From the NCBI RefSeq assembly GCF_014698065.1, contig NZ_JACJSI010000004.1, forward strand, positions 1 to 64,000: DNA of 64,000 nucleotides. The letters are read 5' to 3'. The position numbers and the translations under genes are program-made. This DNA comes from Nostoc flagelliforme FACHB-838 (lineage in GTDB: Bacteria > Cyanobacteriota > Cyanobacteriia > Cyanobacteriales > Nostocaceae). A model generated the notes under the pieces. That model was not told where the DNA came from. It was given only the letters and a program-made list of their open reading frames with translations, and ran no database searches. The first letter of the stretch is position 1; every line of letters starts with the position of its first letter. Of this stretch, positions 36,076-44,942 are shown one piece after another.

Positions 36076-36420
36076 AAAATTTATGAGTTATGAGTTATGA
36101 GTTATAAGTTTGGAATTAAGAGAATACTAAAAAATAAATAAACTATCCGGTTTTGTAGGTTGCGTTACTAACACACCCTACAGCTTGGACATTTTTTATT
36201 AGAAGTTCCTAATAACTCAATACAGTCCAGTTAAGCCCAAAATCCTGCAAAATTTGACCGGGCTGAGTTCGCGCCACTACGTTAAGGCCGCGTTGCGCTA
36301 ACGCATCTTTACAGGTCTAAAATCACTAACAAAAATTCTTAACCCAAGCGTATTGCTTAATAACTCTTAACTCCTAACTTCTAATTCCTAACTCCTAACT
36401 TCTCATTCCTAACTATATTT
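36076..36420. repeat. kdpA-kdpB gap filled with repeats
   Basis: Contains, in order: GAGTTAT heptamers (36082-36105), a TGTAGG...CCTACA inverted unit (36154-36182), a GTTGCGCTAACGCATC scrap (36292-36308), one arm of the element seen at 20208-20308 (36343-36358) and CTAACTT/CTAACTC heptamers (36366-36415). No gene. Confidence 0.7.
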
Positions 36421-38526
36421 ATGAATCCAGTGGCAACTAACTCCAAAGCTAGACGCCCAAATTTTCGTTCTGGCGATCGCCGCCAAGTACGTAAAAAGGC
36501 CAGGGCAAGTAATAAATGGCTGTACTTAAGGGCAATTAGAGATGCTTTTGTCAAGCTAAACCCTAAGTATGCAATCAAAAATCCAGTGATGTTTGTGGTT
36601 TGGGTGGGAACAATCATCGTTCTATTGCTAACAATTGATCCCAACCTATTTGGCCCAGCTCTCCAAAAGAACCCGCAACTTTTCAACGGTTTTTTGTCGG
36701 GGATTTTATTCTTTACAGTTTGGTTTGCCAATTTTGCCGAAGCAGTGGCAGAAGGACGGGGTAAAGCTCAAGCCGATGCTTTGCGAGCAACCAAATCAGA
36801 GATGATCGCGAAAAAACTTGCTGCCGATGGCACACTGAGTGAAGTTTCATCTACCAGCCTCAAACAGGGCGATACCATCTACGTTGTTGCTGGCGATATC
36901 ATCCCTGCCGATGGCGAAGTAATCATGGGTGTCGCCTCGGTGGATGAATCGGCAATTACTGGTGAATCCGTACCAGTATTAAAAGAATCAGGCTCCGACG
37001 TTGCTAGTTCCGTTACTGGTGGGACGCGGATTATCTCAGATGAATTAATTATCCGCATCACTAATGACCCCGGCAAAGGCTTTATTGACCGGATGATTGC
37101 CTTGCTAGAAGGGGCAGAACGCAGTAAAACACCCAATGAAATTGCCCTGACAGTATTGTTGGCAGTTCTCAGCTTAGTGTTTTTGTTAGTCGTGGTAACT
37201 CTGCCGGCACTTGCCTACTATGTCAACAGTCCAGTCAGCATCCCAATTTTGATTGCTTTATTAGTAGCATTAATTCCTACAACCATTGGCGGCTTACTAA
37301 GTACCATCGGCATTGCTGGTATGGATCGAGTTGCCCAATTTAACGTCATTGCTACTTCAGGACGAGCAGTCGAAGCCTGTGGTGATGTCAACACTTTAGT
37401 TCTCGATAAGAGAGGTACAATTACCCTCGGCAACCGTTTGGCGGAAGAATTGATTCCCATCAACGGCCATTCAATGTCAGAAATTGCTAATGTTGCCTGG
37501 GCAGCTAGTGTCTTTGACAATACACCAGAAGGTAAATCCATTATCCGATTGGCAGAAAAGTTAGGCGCAAGGTTTGATTTCGACTCCAACCAAGCAGAAG
37601 GAGTTGATTTTTCTGCCAAAACACGGATGAGTGGTACTAACTTACCTGGTGGGTATGAGGCTAGAAAGGGAGCAGTAGAAGCCATTGAAGCATTTGTTCG
37701 TTCCCGCAACGGACGCGATACGCCAGAATTGGATGCTGTGTACGAACAAGTTTCTCGCCTCGGAGGTACACCTTTAGCAGTCAGCCTAGATAATGAAATC
37801 TATGGGATTGTTTATCTCAAAGATATAGTTAAACCTGGTATCCGCGATCGCTTTGAGCAACTGCGACGGATGGGAGTGCGTACCATCATGCTAACTGGAG
37901 ACAATCGAATTACAACTTCTGTTATTGCCCAAGAAGCAGGTGTTGATGACTTCATTGCCGAAGCTACATCAGAAGATAAAATCAGCGTCATTAAGAAGGA
38001 ACAAGCAGCAGGCAAACTAGTTGCCATGACCGGAGATGGAACTAATGATGCTCCCGCATTAGCCCAAGCGAATGTCAGCGTTGCGATGAATACAGGAACG
38101 CAAGCTGCAAAAGAAGCCGCCAACATGGTTGATTTAGACTCCGATCCCACAAAGCTGATCGATATCATTAGCATTGGTAAACAATTGTTGATTACTCGCG
38201 GGGCATTAACAACATTTTCCATCGCTAATGATATTGCTAAATACTTTGCAATTATCCCAGTGATATTTGTCGCTGCTAACCTGCAAAGCTTGAATATTAT
38301 GAATTTAACTAGCCCTAAATCTGCTGTACTATCAGCGCTGATTTATAATGCTTTGATTATTCCCGCTTTGATTCCTTTGGCATTGAAGGGTGTACGGTTT
38401 AGACCGCTGACAGCTAATCAGCTACTCCAACGTAATATTTTAATTTATGGCTTAGGTGGGGTGATTGCGCCGTTTATTGCCATTAAGTTGATAGATGTAC
38501 TGATTACAGTTGTGGGTTTGGCTTAA
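36421..38526 (+). CDS. kdpB: Potassium-transporting ATPase subunit KdpB with altered phosphorylation motif
   Basis: P-type ATPase subunit that drives K+ uptake. 701 residues, full length; [34 protein letters not shown] and the C-terminal membrane helices are all normal. However the near-invariant phosphorylation loop DKTGT reads DKRGT (D329-K330-R331-G332-T333; codons GAT AAG AGA GGT ACA at 37405-37419). One base (ACA to AGA) explains it. The threonine helps bind the phosphorylated aspartate and Mg2+, so an arginine there is expected to block or cripple phosphorylation. A sequencing error is the alternative. With the damage in neighbouring kdp genes, decay is the better reading. Confidence 0.93.
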   Translation: MNPVATNSKARRPNFRSGDRRQVRKKARASNKWLYLRAIRDAFVKLNPKYAIKNPVMFVVWVGTIIVLLLTIDPNLFGPALQKNPQLFNGFLSGILFFTVWFANFAEAVAEGRGKAQADALRATKSEMIAKKLAADGTLSEVSSTSLKQGDTIYVVAGDIIPADGEVIMGVASVDESAITGESVPVLKESGSDVASSVTGGTRIISDELIIRITNDPGKGFIDRMIALLEGAERSKTPNEIALTVLLAVLSLVFLLVVVTLPALAYYVNSPVSIPILIALLVALIPTTIGGLLSTIGIAGMDRVAQFNVIATSGRAVEACGDVNTLVLDKRGTITLGNRLAEELIPINGHSMSEIANVAWAASVFDNTPEGKSIIRLAEKLGARFDFDSNQAEGVDFSAKTRMSGTNLPGGYEARKGAVEAIEAFVRSRNGRDTPELDAVYEQVSRLGGTPLAVSLDNEIYGIVYLKDIVKPGIRDRFEQLRRMGVRTIMLTGDNRITTSVIAQEAGVDDFIAEATSEDKISVIKKEQAAGKLVAMTGDGTNDAPALAQANVSVAMNTGTQAAKEAANMVDLDSDPTKLIDIISIGKQLLITRGALTTFSIANDIAKYFAIIPVIFVAANLQSLNIMNLTSPKSAVLSALIYNALIIPALIPLALKGVRFRPLTANQLLQRNILIYGLGGVIAPFIAIKLIDVLITVVGLA

Positions 38527-38665
38527 CAACAGCAAAAGTAGAGACGCTGAGAAACGATGGCATCTTGACCAAAGTAAAATAATCAACATTTTTACTTTTA
38601 CCTGTTGAGAAAGGTAACAACAAGAATATGAATAAACATCGTTTTCACTCAGCAATGCTTCGGCA

Positions 38666-38828
38666 ATGCCCTTTGTTTGGTCGCAATGGCGTAAACAACA
38701 ACTACCACTCGCTATTTTTATCCTGCTGTGCTTGAATGTGGTAACTGCCCCAGTTAGTTGTTTATGCTGTTGCTAACAGCGCTCTGGAACGTCGTGCTGG
38801 GTGGGAAAAACAATTAAAAATTAAATAA
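38666..38828 (+). pseudogene. Frameshifted KdpF-like small subunit
   Basis: From the ATG at 38666 the frame reads MPFVWSQWRKQQLPLAIFIL (a basic start and one membrane helix, as in cyanobacterial KdpF/KdpG-type subunits found between kdpB and kdpC) up to TAPV, then hits TAA at 38774. The sequence there is CCAGTTAGTTGTTTAT; removing one AGTT copy restores PVVYAVANSALERRAGWEKQ and a stop at 38826-38828. So a 4-base tandem duplication broke the gene. Even when restored it is short and lacks a second helix. Assignment rests on position and sequence. Confidence 0.6.
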
Positions 38829-38866
38829 TTAAAGATTAAATTCTAGGAGCAATTGGAAAACTTATT

Positions 38867-39469
38867 ATGGCTATTATTCGAGAAACCATCAGAGCAATTT
38901 TCATAACTCTAATGCTTTGGTTGTTGACTGCAATCATCTATCCTTTGATAATCCTTGTAGTGGGTCAAGTTTTTTTGCCCTATCAAGCTAATGGCAGCAT
39001 CATGCTGAATCTAAATAATCAACCAATTGGTTCGGCTTTGATTGGTCAGCTGTTCACATCTGAGCAATATTTCCATCCTCGTATCAGCACTGTTAGATAT
39101 AGCCAAGGGAAAAAAGCCAAGCCAACTGGCATATCTGGAGCCAGCAATCTCGCTGCTAGCAATCCAGAGCTACTAAAGCGAATTTTAGAACAGGCAAATG
39201 AATTGCGAGACGAAAATCTTCAACCGATCGCCGATATAATTTATACCTCCGCTTCTGGTTTAGACCCGCATATTTCCTTGAGAGCAGCACGGCAACAATT
39301 GACGCGGGTTGCTGGTGCGCGGGGGGTAAAAGAAGATGAGATCCTACGTTTAATTAATAAGTATACTGATGGCAGATTTTTATGGACTTTTGGTGAGCCG
39401 GGGGTCAATGTTCTCCGATTGAATTATGCTCTTGACTTGCAAGATTTTAATCGCCAGCAAAATCAGTAA
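38867..39469 (+). CDS. kdpC: Potassium-transporting ATPase subunit KdpC
   Basis: 200 residues, single N-terminal membrane helix (AIFITLMLWLLTAIIYPLII) and periplasmic domain; assists K+ binding and assembly of the Kdp complex. Family motifs: GSALIGQLFTSEQYFHPR, TGISGASNLAASNPELL, SGLDPHISLRAARQQ, GEPGVNVLRLNYALD. Intact. An ATG-containing ORF with KdpD-like ending follows 14 bases later. Confidence 0.93.
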   Translation: MAIIRETIRAIFITLMLWLLTAIIYPLIILVVGQVFLPYQANGSIMLNLNNQPIGSALIGQLFTSEQYFHPRISTVRYSQGKKAKPTGISGASNLAASNPELLKRILEQANELRDENLQPIADIIYTSASGLDPHISLRAARQQLTRVAGARGVKEDEILRLINKYTDGRFLWTFGEPGVNVLRLNYALDLQDFNRQQNQ

Positions 39470-39483
39470 ATTGGGGATTTGAC

Positions 39484-39651
39484 ATGGGTAAAGCGTCATT
39501 TTGTGATGAACAGCGAACCTCCTTCGGAGGCGCTATGCTAACGCGCTGGCAAATGTTCCTCAAAGTATCTTTGATGCAAAAATTAGTGCGCTTGCTCAAA
39601 AATATTGATTTGCATATCATTGCCAGCGAAAAAATGGTTTCAGCGAAATAA
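39484..39651 (+). pseudogene. Remnant of a short KdpD (C-terminal ~37 codons only)
   Basis: A 55-codon open frame beginning ATG 39484. Its first part (to about 39540) is made by a dispersed repeat (CCTTCGGAGGCGCTATGC and AACGCGC). From TRWQMFLKVSLMQKLVRLL onward, then KNIDLHIIAS, it matches the end of KdpD-type proteins, whose Usp-like domain finishes with SRW..LL.GS...LLR...IDLHII. Cyanobacterial kdp operons carry a short KdpD without transmitter after kdpC (known from Anabaena). Here nearly all of it is gone, probably by a repeat-associated deletion. No intact kdpD or kdpE lies in the window. Confidence 0.6.
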
Positions 39652-39655
39652 GAGA

Positions 39656-41155
39656 TCAAATTTCCCCAAAAACCTCAGAAGTAAAGCTTCCATGCAGACC
39701 ATAGGGGATATGATGCTTCAGATGTAGCCGTGCGATCGCTCCTTTAGAGAAATCACTAGCATCTAAAATTACCAAATCTGAGCGGTGATGGGCAGCATCA
39801 TAAACTAAAGCTAATACCCAACCATCATCTTCCTTTTCCGAACCTGGACGCAAGACAAAAATCGGTTCACCGACAAAACCACGGGGTGCAGCACTCCAAA
39901 GTTGTCTTTCTCCAGACTCTAAATCAATTTTCAGCAATGCTTGTAAAGGAGCATTACCACTCTCTGCATGAGCCGCACCTATATATAGATATCGATAAGG
40001 GTGTCCCACATTCGCCGGATGTATGCTGGGAAATTCACAACATCGGCTCTCAATCAATTCCCGCCGGACTGTCCCATCCTTTAGATTCAGATAAAATCGC
40101 CAAAGTTCTCCAGGTGAAAGCGCCTCAAAATCAACTTGTCGGAAATCGCTTTTGGGTTCCACTTCTGGTAAATTTTGGTAACAAATGGAGTCAACCAAAA
40201 CTTCGTCTCCTACCTCAAAAGCATTAACATGGTGGAAGACAAAACCAGACTGAGTTTCTAAAATTTTTATCTTTTCTTGCCCTTCTTTGGGGAAGCGGGG
40301 AATAATTAGAATTTGAGTTGGCTGATTTGGCTGAAATTTAATACATTCTCCTGCTGCACGTATTCCTAAAGCGAAAGGTATGGGATTGAAGGTGACAGGA
40401 TTTTGAAAGAAGATGCAGTAATTGGGAGTAATAACAAAATCGTGAATGAAACAGAAACCTGGAACACTATGAGCGTGTTGTCTGACAATTTCACCTGCTG
40501 GGTTTAGCTCAAAAATAGTAATTGTGGTAGATAATCCTGGCTTAATTGAGAAGTTTACCAAGCAAGGTGCGCCCCCATCTTGATCACAATTCTTTTCCAC
40601 ACGGGGATGTGCAGCGAAAGCTTCACCTGCTGACAAAGCACCATTAAAATATTCATTCCCCAAGGTTTCAAGAGTATAAGGATCAAGGCGATATGCTTCA
40701 GCCGCTTCCCACAGCGCTAGCAGTTTACCGCCCCAATAAATAACATTTGTATTGGCGATATTTTTAAGGTTGAAGTCAAAAATGTTAGCTAGCCAACCGC
40801 CGGGCTTTTGAGTACCAAAAGTACCGCGATAGAGAATTTTTCCCGCCTTTTGCTCTGCCAAATAGCCAGTTGTGCGAACAAAGCGGTTGCGAAAATGGGC
40901 ACGACCATTGGTAAAGGTAATTTTGCTAATCATCCCATCCCCATCAAATGGGTGATGAAAAGGTTGGCCATTCACATCCAGCAAACCGGGGCCATTTCTA
41001 AACAGCGTACCTTGTAACTCTGTGGGAATTTGCCCTTCTATATCATCAATCCAATAATCAAACTCTTGGGTAAGAGATTGATATCCTCCTTGCCAGTCTG
41101 CACAAGTGTAGGATTTTTCTGCGACTAAGCTCTCTTGACTTTTAAAACTCTGCAT
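39656..41155 (-). CDS. Carotenoid oxygenase (carotenoid cleavage dioxygenase)
   Basis: 499 residues, usual for the family. Non-heme Fe2+ enzyme that splits carotenoids or apocarotenoids at a double bond. The four iron-binding histidines appear in AAHPRVEK, FIHDFVITPNYC, FHHVNAFEV and PYGLHGSF (near the C-terminus). The N-terminal part carries NGPGLLDVNG and HHPFDGDGMI. Nostoc has several CCDs with different cleavage sites; which one this is cannot be told. Convergent with the kdp operon and in the same direction as the FBT transporter, separated by 44 bases, so the two may be cotranscribed. Confidence 0.9.
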   Translation of the reverse strand: MQSFKSQESLVAEKSYTCADWQGGYQSLTQEFDYWIDDIEGQIPTELQGTLFRNGPGLLDVNGQPFHHPFDGDGMISKITFTNGRAHFRNRFVRTTGYLAEQKAGKILYRGTFGTQKPGGWLANIFDFNLKNIANTNVIYWGGKLLALWEAAEAYRLDPYTLETLGNEYFNGALSAGEAFAAHPRVEKNCDQDGGAPCLVNFSIKPGLSTTITIFELNPAGEIVRQHAHSVPGFCFIHDFVITPNYCIFFQNPVTFNPIPFALGIRAAGECIKFQPNQPTQILIIPRFPKEGQEKIKILETQSGFVFHHVNAFEVGDEVLVDSICYQNLPEVEPKSDFRQVDFEALSPGELWRFYLNLKDGTVRRELIESRCCEFPSIHPANVGHPYRYLYIGAAHAESGNAPLQALLKIDLESGERQLWSAAPRGFVGEPIFVLRPGSEKEDDGWVLALVYDAAHHRSDLVILDASDFSKGAIARLHLKHHIPYGLHGSFTSEVFGEI

Positions 41156-41199
41156 ATACTTTGTTATTTATTGTTACTTTGCACGAAAAGATTTAGCCG

Positions 41200-42618
41200 C
41201 TAAAAAGAATTTTTTTCCGACTCTGGTTCTCTCAGTACCAACTCGGACATCAAATCTGGCAAAAACGCTTGTTCCCCATCTTCGGATGTCTCAGTTTGTT
41301 CCTCAGCAGCAGGTAGCCAATTGATAAATGGTAGAGGTAACAACGTGCTGAGATTAGTAATTAGCACCAATAGCCAAAGTGATTCAAAGTTCGTTGCGGT
41401 GATCCCCAGCCAATAGGTGATTAATGCCCCAAATGCATGGGAAACCGTTGATGCTGAATTAAACACCGACATTAACAAGGCAAATAATGTCGCTTCCACG
41501 CCAGAGGGACAAAGCCTTGCAGCTAGCACCATCACTTGCATAAAAGCAATTTTTCCCATTACAGTGAGAATCAGGCTATCACCCAAACTAAACCAGTGGT
41601 CATCTATACCTAACCGCCTGTTTGTGTGAGTCACTAACAACAGCATCGTCATTCCTAAAGCTGACGAAAGGACTGTACTCCAAGCAAAAATCACGCGAAA
41701 AGGGATGCTTTTGAGGAAACGTTGAAAAATCCAAACACCTGCTAAAGAAGCGAAACTTGTCACCAAGTGTACGCGCCCCAAAAATTCGGGTTCAAAGTGT
41801 AGTTCGTTGGTAGAGAAGTAGAAAAAGGCTGAGTCAGCATTTGGGGTAGCTTGCCAGATGAAGACAAACACCGTTGGTAGCCAGATTCTTTTTTGGCTAA
41901 TGGCTTGGCGTAGCTGTCCCAGTTGATGTTTGATTGGTAAAGAGTTGGTCTGATTACTATCTTGAGCATCTTTGCTAACGGGGGACTCAGCAATTAACCA
42001 AGCTACCCCTGAGACGATGAGAGGAAATAAGGCGGTAATTGCAAAGACGGTACGGGTAGTAAAGTATTGGAGCAGCAGACCACTAAAGTATGCTGTTATT
42101 AAACCTCCGATCGCAGAAGCACCCCAGCAAAGAGATTGTAGTGAACCGGCTTTTGCTTGCGATTCCCCTCTGACTCGTTCCACAACCAGCGAGTCAACTA
42201 TGACATCACTCATGGCTACAGACAGAGAACCCAGAGCGATCGCTAATGTAGCTGCCCAGCTAGTATGAACTATTGTGGCCAGACTTACCCAAGAAGCAGT
42301 TCCCAGTATCCCCGATAAAATCAAGTATGGACGCCGACGATAGCCAAATATAGGCAGGCCATCAGAGATAAAACCAAACACCGGCTTGATCATCCAAGGT
42401 AGAAAGACAATTCCCAACAGCGCCGACACCTCGACTGGACTCAGCAGCAGTTCATCTTTAAGGAAAAAGCTCACGGCTAGACGCGATAATCCTAAAATTC
42501 CTTGAACAAAATAAACGGTGAGAATTGCAATTAACTCTGCATTAGGTTCATTACCCAAGAAGATTTTTTGTGTTAACGAGTCTTTGACCTTGGCCAAGCC
42601 AGATGATTGAAGCACCAT
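41200..42618 (-). CDS. Folate/biopterin family MFS transporter (FBT/BT1)
   Basis: 472 residues with ~12 membrane helices. It resembles the BT1/FBT family found in Leishmania, plastids and cyanobacteria, which move folates or pterins: start of TM1 LTVYFVQGILGLSRLAVSFF, loop GIVFLPWMIKPVFGFISDG and SDVIVDSLVVERVRGESQ are typical. Substrate is likely folate or a pterin (from family). Upstream of the carotenoid oxygenase on the same strand. Confidence 0.88.
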   Translation of the reverse strand: MVLQSSGLAKVKDSLTQKIFLGNEPNAELIAILTVYFVQGILGLSRLAVSFFLKDELLLSPVEVSALLGIVFLPWMIKPVFGFISDGLPIFGYRRRPYLILSGILGTASWVSLATIVHTSWAATLAIALGSLSVAMSDVIVDSLVVERVRGESQAKAGSLQSLCWGASAIGGLITAYFSGLLLQYFTTRTVFAITALFPLIVSGVAWLIAESPVSKDAQDSNQTNSLPIKHQLGQLRQAISQKRIWLPTVFVFIWQATPNADSAFFYFSTNELHFEPEFLGRVHLVTSFASLAGVWIFQRFLKSIPFRVIFAWSTVLSSALGMTMLLLVTHTNRRLGIDDHWFSLGDSLILTVMGKIAFMQVMVLAARLCPSGVEATLFALLMSVFNSASTVSHAFGALITYWLGITATNFESLWLLVLITNLSTLLPLPFINWLPAAEEQTETSEDGEQAFLPDLMSELVLREPESEKNSF

Positions 42619-42774
42619 TCGATAAATATTTTTTAAGTTTTATCTACTTTTCTATCATATCGATTCTGAAGATGTGGGCAGTTTCTCCAGCCAACTATGC
42701 CACCTGAGTTTTTTTGACATGGGTAGTAACATGAATTAGACTACCTCTTGCAATCAACAAAAGAATCTTGCTCA

Positions 42775-44037
42775 ATGCATCCGACTGAACAAGCTGCTGT
42801 ACCTACTCGCGTTATCGGTTTAATTAGTGGCACATCCGTAGATGGCATAGACGCTGCGTTGGTAGAGATTTCTGGTACAGAATTGGATCTCAAAATTGAG
42901 TTGTTAGCCGGGGCAACATATCCCTATCCAGCCGAACTCAGGGAAAGAATATTGGCAGTTGGTGCAGGCGTTGCCATCTCAATGGCAGAATTAGCAGAAA
43001 TAGATGATGCGATCGCTATTGTCTTTGCCCAAGCTGCCCAAAATATTCAAATTGGTCATCAGCCAGCCACCCTCCTAGGCTCCCACGGTCAGACGGTTTA
43101 TCATCGACCACCTGCGGGAGTGGGGAAAGCAGGGGAAGCAGGGGAGCAGGGGAAGAAAGAAACAGAAATGCTCACCCCTTACTCAGCAGAGGCTAAACGT
43201 TTTACTATCGCTAACAGTACTCCCTTAGGTTACAGTCTTCAACTAGGGCGCGGTGCGTTAATTACTCATCTTACGCGTATTACAACTGTGAGCAACTTTC
43301 GCGTTGCTGATATTGCTATTGGTGGTCATGGTGCGCCTCTTGTACCCAGAGTAGATGCCTATTTACTTAGCCATCCTCAGGAGGGGCGTTGTATTCAAAA
43401 CATTGGTGGTATTGGTAATGTTGCTTATATTCCACCTCGATATGGCGACTGGCTTTCAAAAATTCGCGCTTGGGATACTGGCCCAGGAAATAGTCTGTTG
43501 GATCTGGCGGTGGAGCATTTAAGCGCTGGTGCTAAAACTTACGATGAAGATGGCAATTGGGCAGCGAGTGGTACTCCTTGCGATCCTTTAGTAGAACAAT
43601 GGCTCAACCAAGAATATTTTCATTTGCCGCCGCCGAAATCCACTGGTAGAGAGTTATTTGGCGTGGCTTACCTGCATCAGTGTTTAAAAGATGCCCAAGC
43701 ATACCAACTCAACGCTGCCGACTTACTGGCAACTCTCACGGAACTTACAGCTGCTTCAATTGTTCATAGTTACCGCACTTTTTTGCCGGAAATGCCACAA
43801 CGAGTATTATTATGTGGCGGTGGTAGTCGCAATCTCTATTTGAAACGTCGATTACAGTTGTTGTTGACATCAATACCAGTCTGGACTACAGATGAAGTTG
43901 GTTTGAGTGCAGATTTTAAAGAAGCGATCGCTTTCGCCGTTTTAGCCTACTGGCGAAATTTGGGCATTCCTGGCAACTTACCTATTGCTACTGGGGCATC
44001 TCAAGAAGTGCTTTTGGGGGAAATTTACCAAATTTAG
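42775..44037 (+). CDS. anmK: Anhydro-N-acetylmuramic acid kinase
   Basis: Phosphorylates and opens 1,6-anhydroMurNAc during peptidoglycan recycling. About 420 residues from ATG 42775 (TTG 42748 is in frame but lies upstream of the motif-bearing start). Motifs: [41 protein letters not shown] and [12 protein letters not shown]. Between HRPPAG and YSLQLGRG the protein carries ~38 extra residues ([14 protein letters not shown] and more) encoded by GGGGAAGCAGG units and a GCTAAACG...CTATCGCTAACA unit, both dispersed repeats (DNA 43118-43222). Other active-site residues look normal. Confidence 0.92.
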   Translation: MHPTEQAAVPTRVIGLISGTSVDGIDAALVEISGTELDLKIELLAGATYPYPAELRERILAVGAGVAISMAELAEIDDAIAIVFAQAAQNIQIGHQPATLLGSHGQTVYHRPPAGVGKAGEAGEQGKKETEMLTPYSAEAKRFTIANSTPLGYSLQLGRGALITHLTRITTVSNFRVADIAIGGHGAPLVPRVDAYLLSHPQEGRCIQNIGGIGNVAYIPPRYGDWLSKIRAWDTGPGNSLLDLAVEHLSAGAKTYDEDGNWAASGTPCDPLVEQWLNQEYFHLPPPKSTGRELFGVAYLHQCLKDAQAYQLNAADLLATLTELTAASIVHSYRTFLPEMPQRVLLCGGGSRNLYLKRRLQLLLTSIPVWTTDEVGLSADFKEAIAFAVLAYWRNLGIPGNLPIATGASQEVLLGEIYQI

Positions 44038-44080
44038 TTCTGAGTCAGGAATAATAAAAAAGTTTCTTCATTCTTCACGG

Positions 44081-44106
44081 GCTAAACGCCCCGCTATCGC
44101 TAACAC
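44081..44106 (+). repeat. GCTAAACG...CTATCGCTAACA unit, copy 2
   Basis: GCTAAACGCCCCGCTATCGC then TAACA, non-coding, between anmK and the next gene. Copy 1 lies inside anmK (43192-43216) with CCCCG replaced by TTTTA. The pair shows one unit both outside and inside a gene. Confidence 0.65.
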
Positions 44107-44165
44107 AATTCAGCACTGCTATAACTGTAGTCTTGGCGGCACTCGATCGACAGGGAATATAAAAG

Positions 44166-44606
44166 GTGGCTCATACTTTTTTATTGGAACCAGGACGCTG
44201 GACAATACAAGGAAATTGGTTGGAACGTAATGGTTTGCCAATCAGCGTCAAGGGTATGACCTTGGTAGCTTGGAATCGAGATAACTGGTTCACTATGGCC
44301 ACAAAACTGATATTTCCAGGTAGTGATCGCTCTGAAATCTCTCTGCAATATAAGGGGCGGCTACATGATGGAGAGCGTCAGTATACTTTTTTACTACAAC
44401 ATAATATTTTGGGGCAGGTTGAAGGTGAAGGCTGGATTGGTTTAGATACTATTGTGCAGCGTTACTGGGTAATAGGCGATCGTCAGCGTCGTAGTGGCTT
44501 TGAAAGCCTACACCGCATTTCTGAAGATACATACTACCTCAGTAGTGGTATCTTATCTGGTCATTTTTTAACTAACACAATAGAAGCTAGCCTAGAACGT
44601 CAATAA
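44166..44606 (+). CDS. Conserved hypothetical protein, GTG start
   Basis: 146 residues, soluble, beta-rich (HTFLLEPGRWTIQGNWLERN, DTIVQRYWVIGDRQRRSGFE, SEDTYYLSSGILSGHFLTNT). Starts with GTG. Its length and strand pattern suggest a small barrel, such as a lipocalin-like fold; no family recognised. Lies 128 bases after anmK and may share its transcript. Confidence 0.65.
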   Translation: MAHTFLLEPGRWTIQGNWLERNGLPISVKGMTLVAWNRDNWFTMATKLIFPGSDRSEISLQYKGRLHDGERQYTFLLQHNILGQVEGEGWIGLDTIVQRYWVIGDRQRRSGFESLHRISEDTYYLSSGILSGHFLTNTIEASLERQ

Positions 44607-44942
44607 AATAGAACTATATTTACTTGCTGAAAACTTGGACTTGTTAACGTCTGTTTACCATATTTAGGTTTTCTAAGCAACTGAGGTACATCCAAATCTT
44701 ATTTAACAAGGTTAATAATTTCGAAAGCGAATTTTACCAGATTAGGAACCACAACGCATCAATCCTAAGTATGAGTTGTAAAAGTTATTTGATTTAATGA
44801 ATCGCAAAGGGCACGAAGTATAAAAATAAAATATTTTACAAATTATTTAGTACTGGTATAGTAAAAAATAAATTATTCTCAATTTATTAAGATTTTAGCA
44901 TTCTCATTTAACCGTGTAATCAATAGTCAGGAACTCAGTTTC
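44607..44942. other. AT-rich gap before the glycosyltransferases
   Basis: 336 bases, no repeat or gene recognised. It should hold the promoter of the GT2 gene. Confidence 0.5.

Noticed and set aside
39447-39659. Leftward 70-residue frame downstream of kdpC
   Set aside because: It is the opposite strand of the KdpD-like remnant, which explains its openness.
43985-44230. Rightward frame across the anmK end
   Set aside because: Overlaps anmK and the following gene in a different frame, and includes the GCTAAACG repeat; no protein-like pattern.
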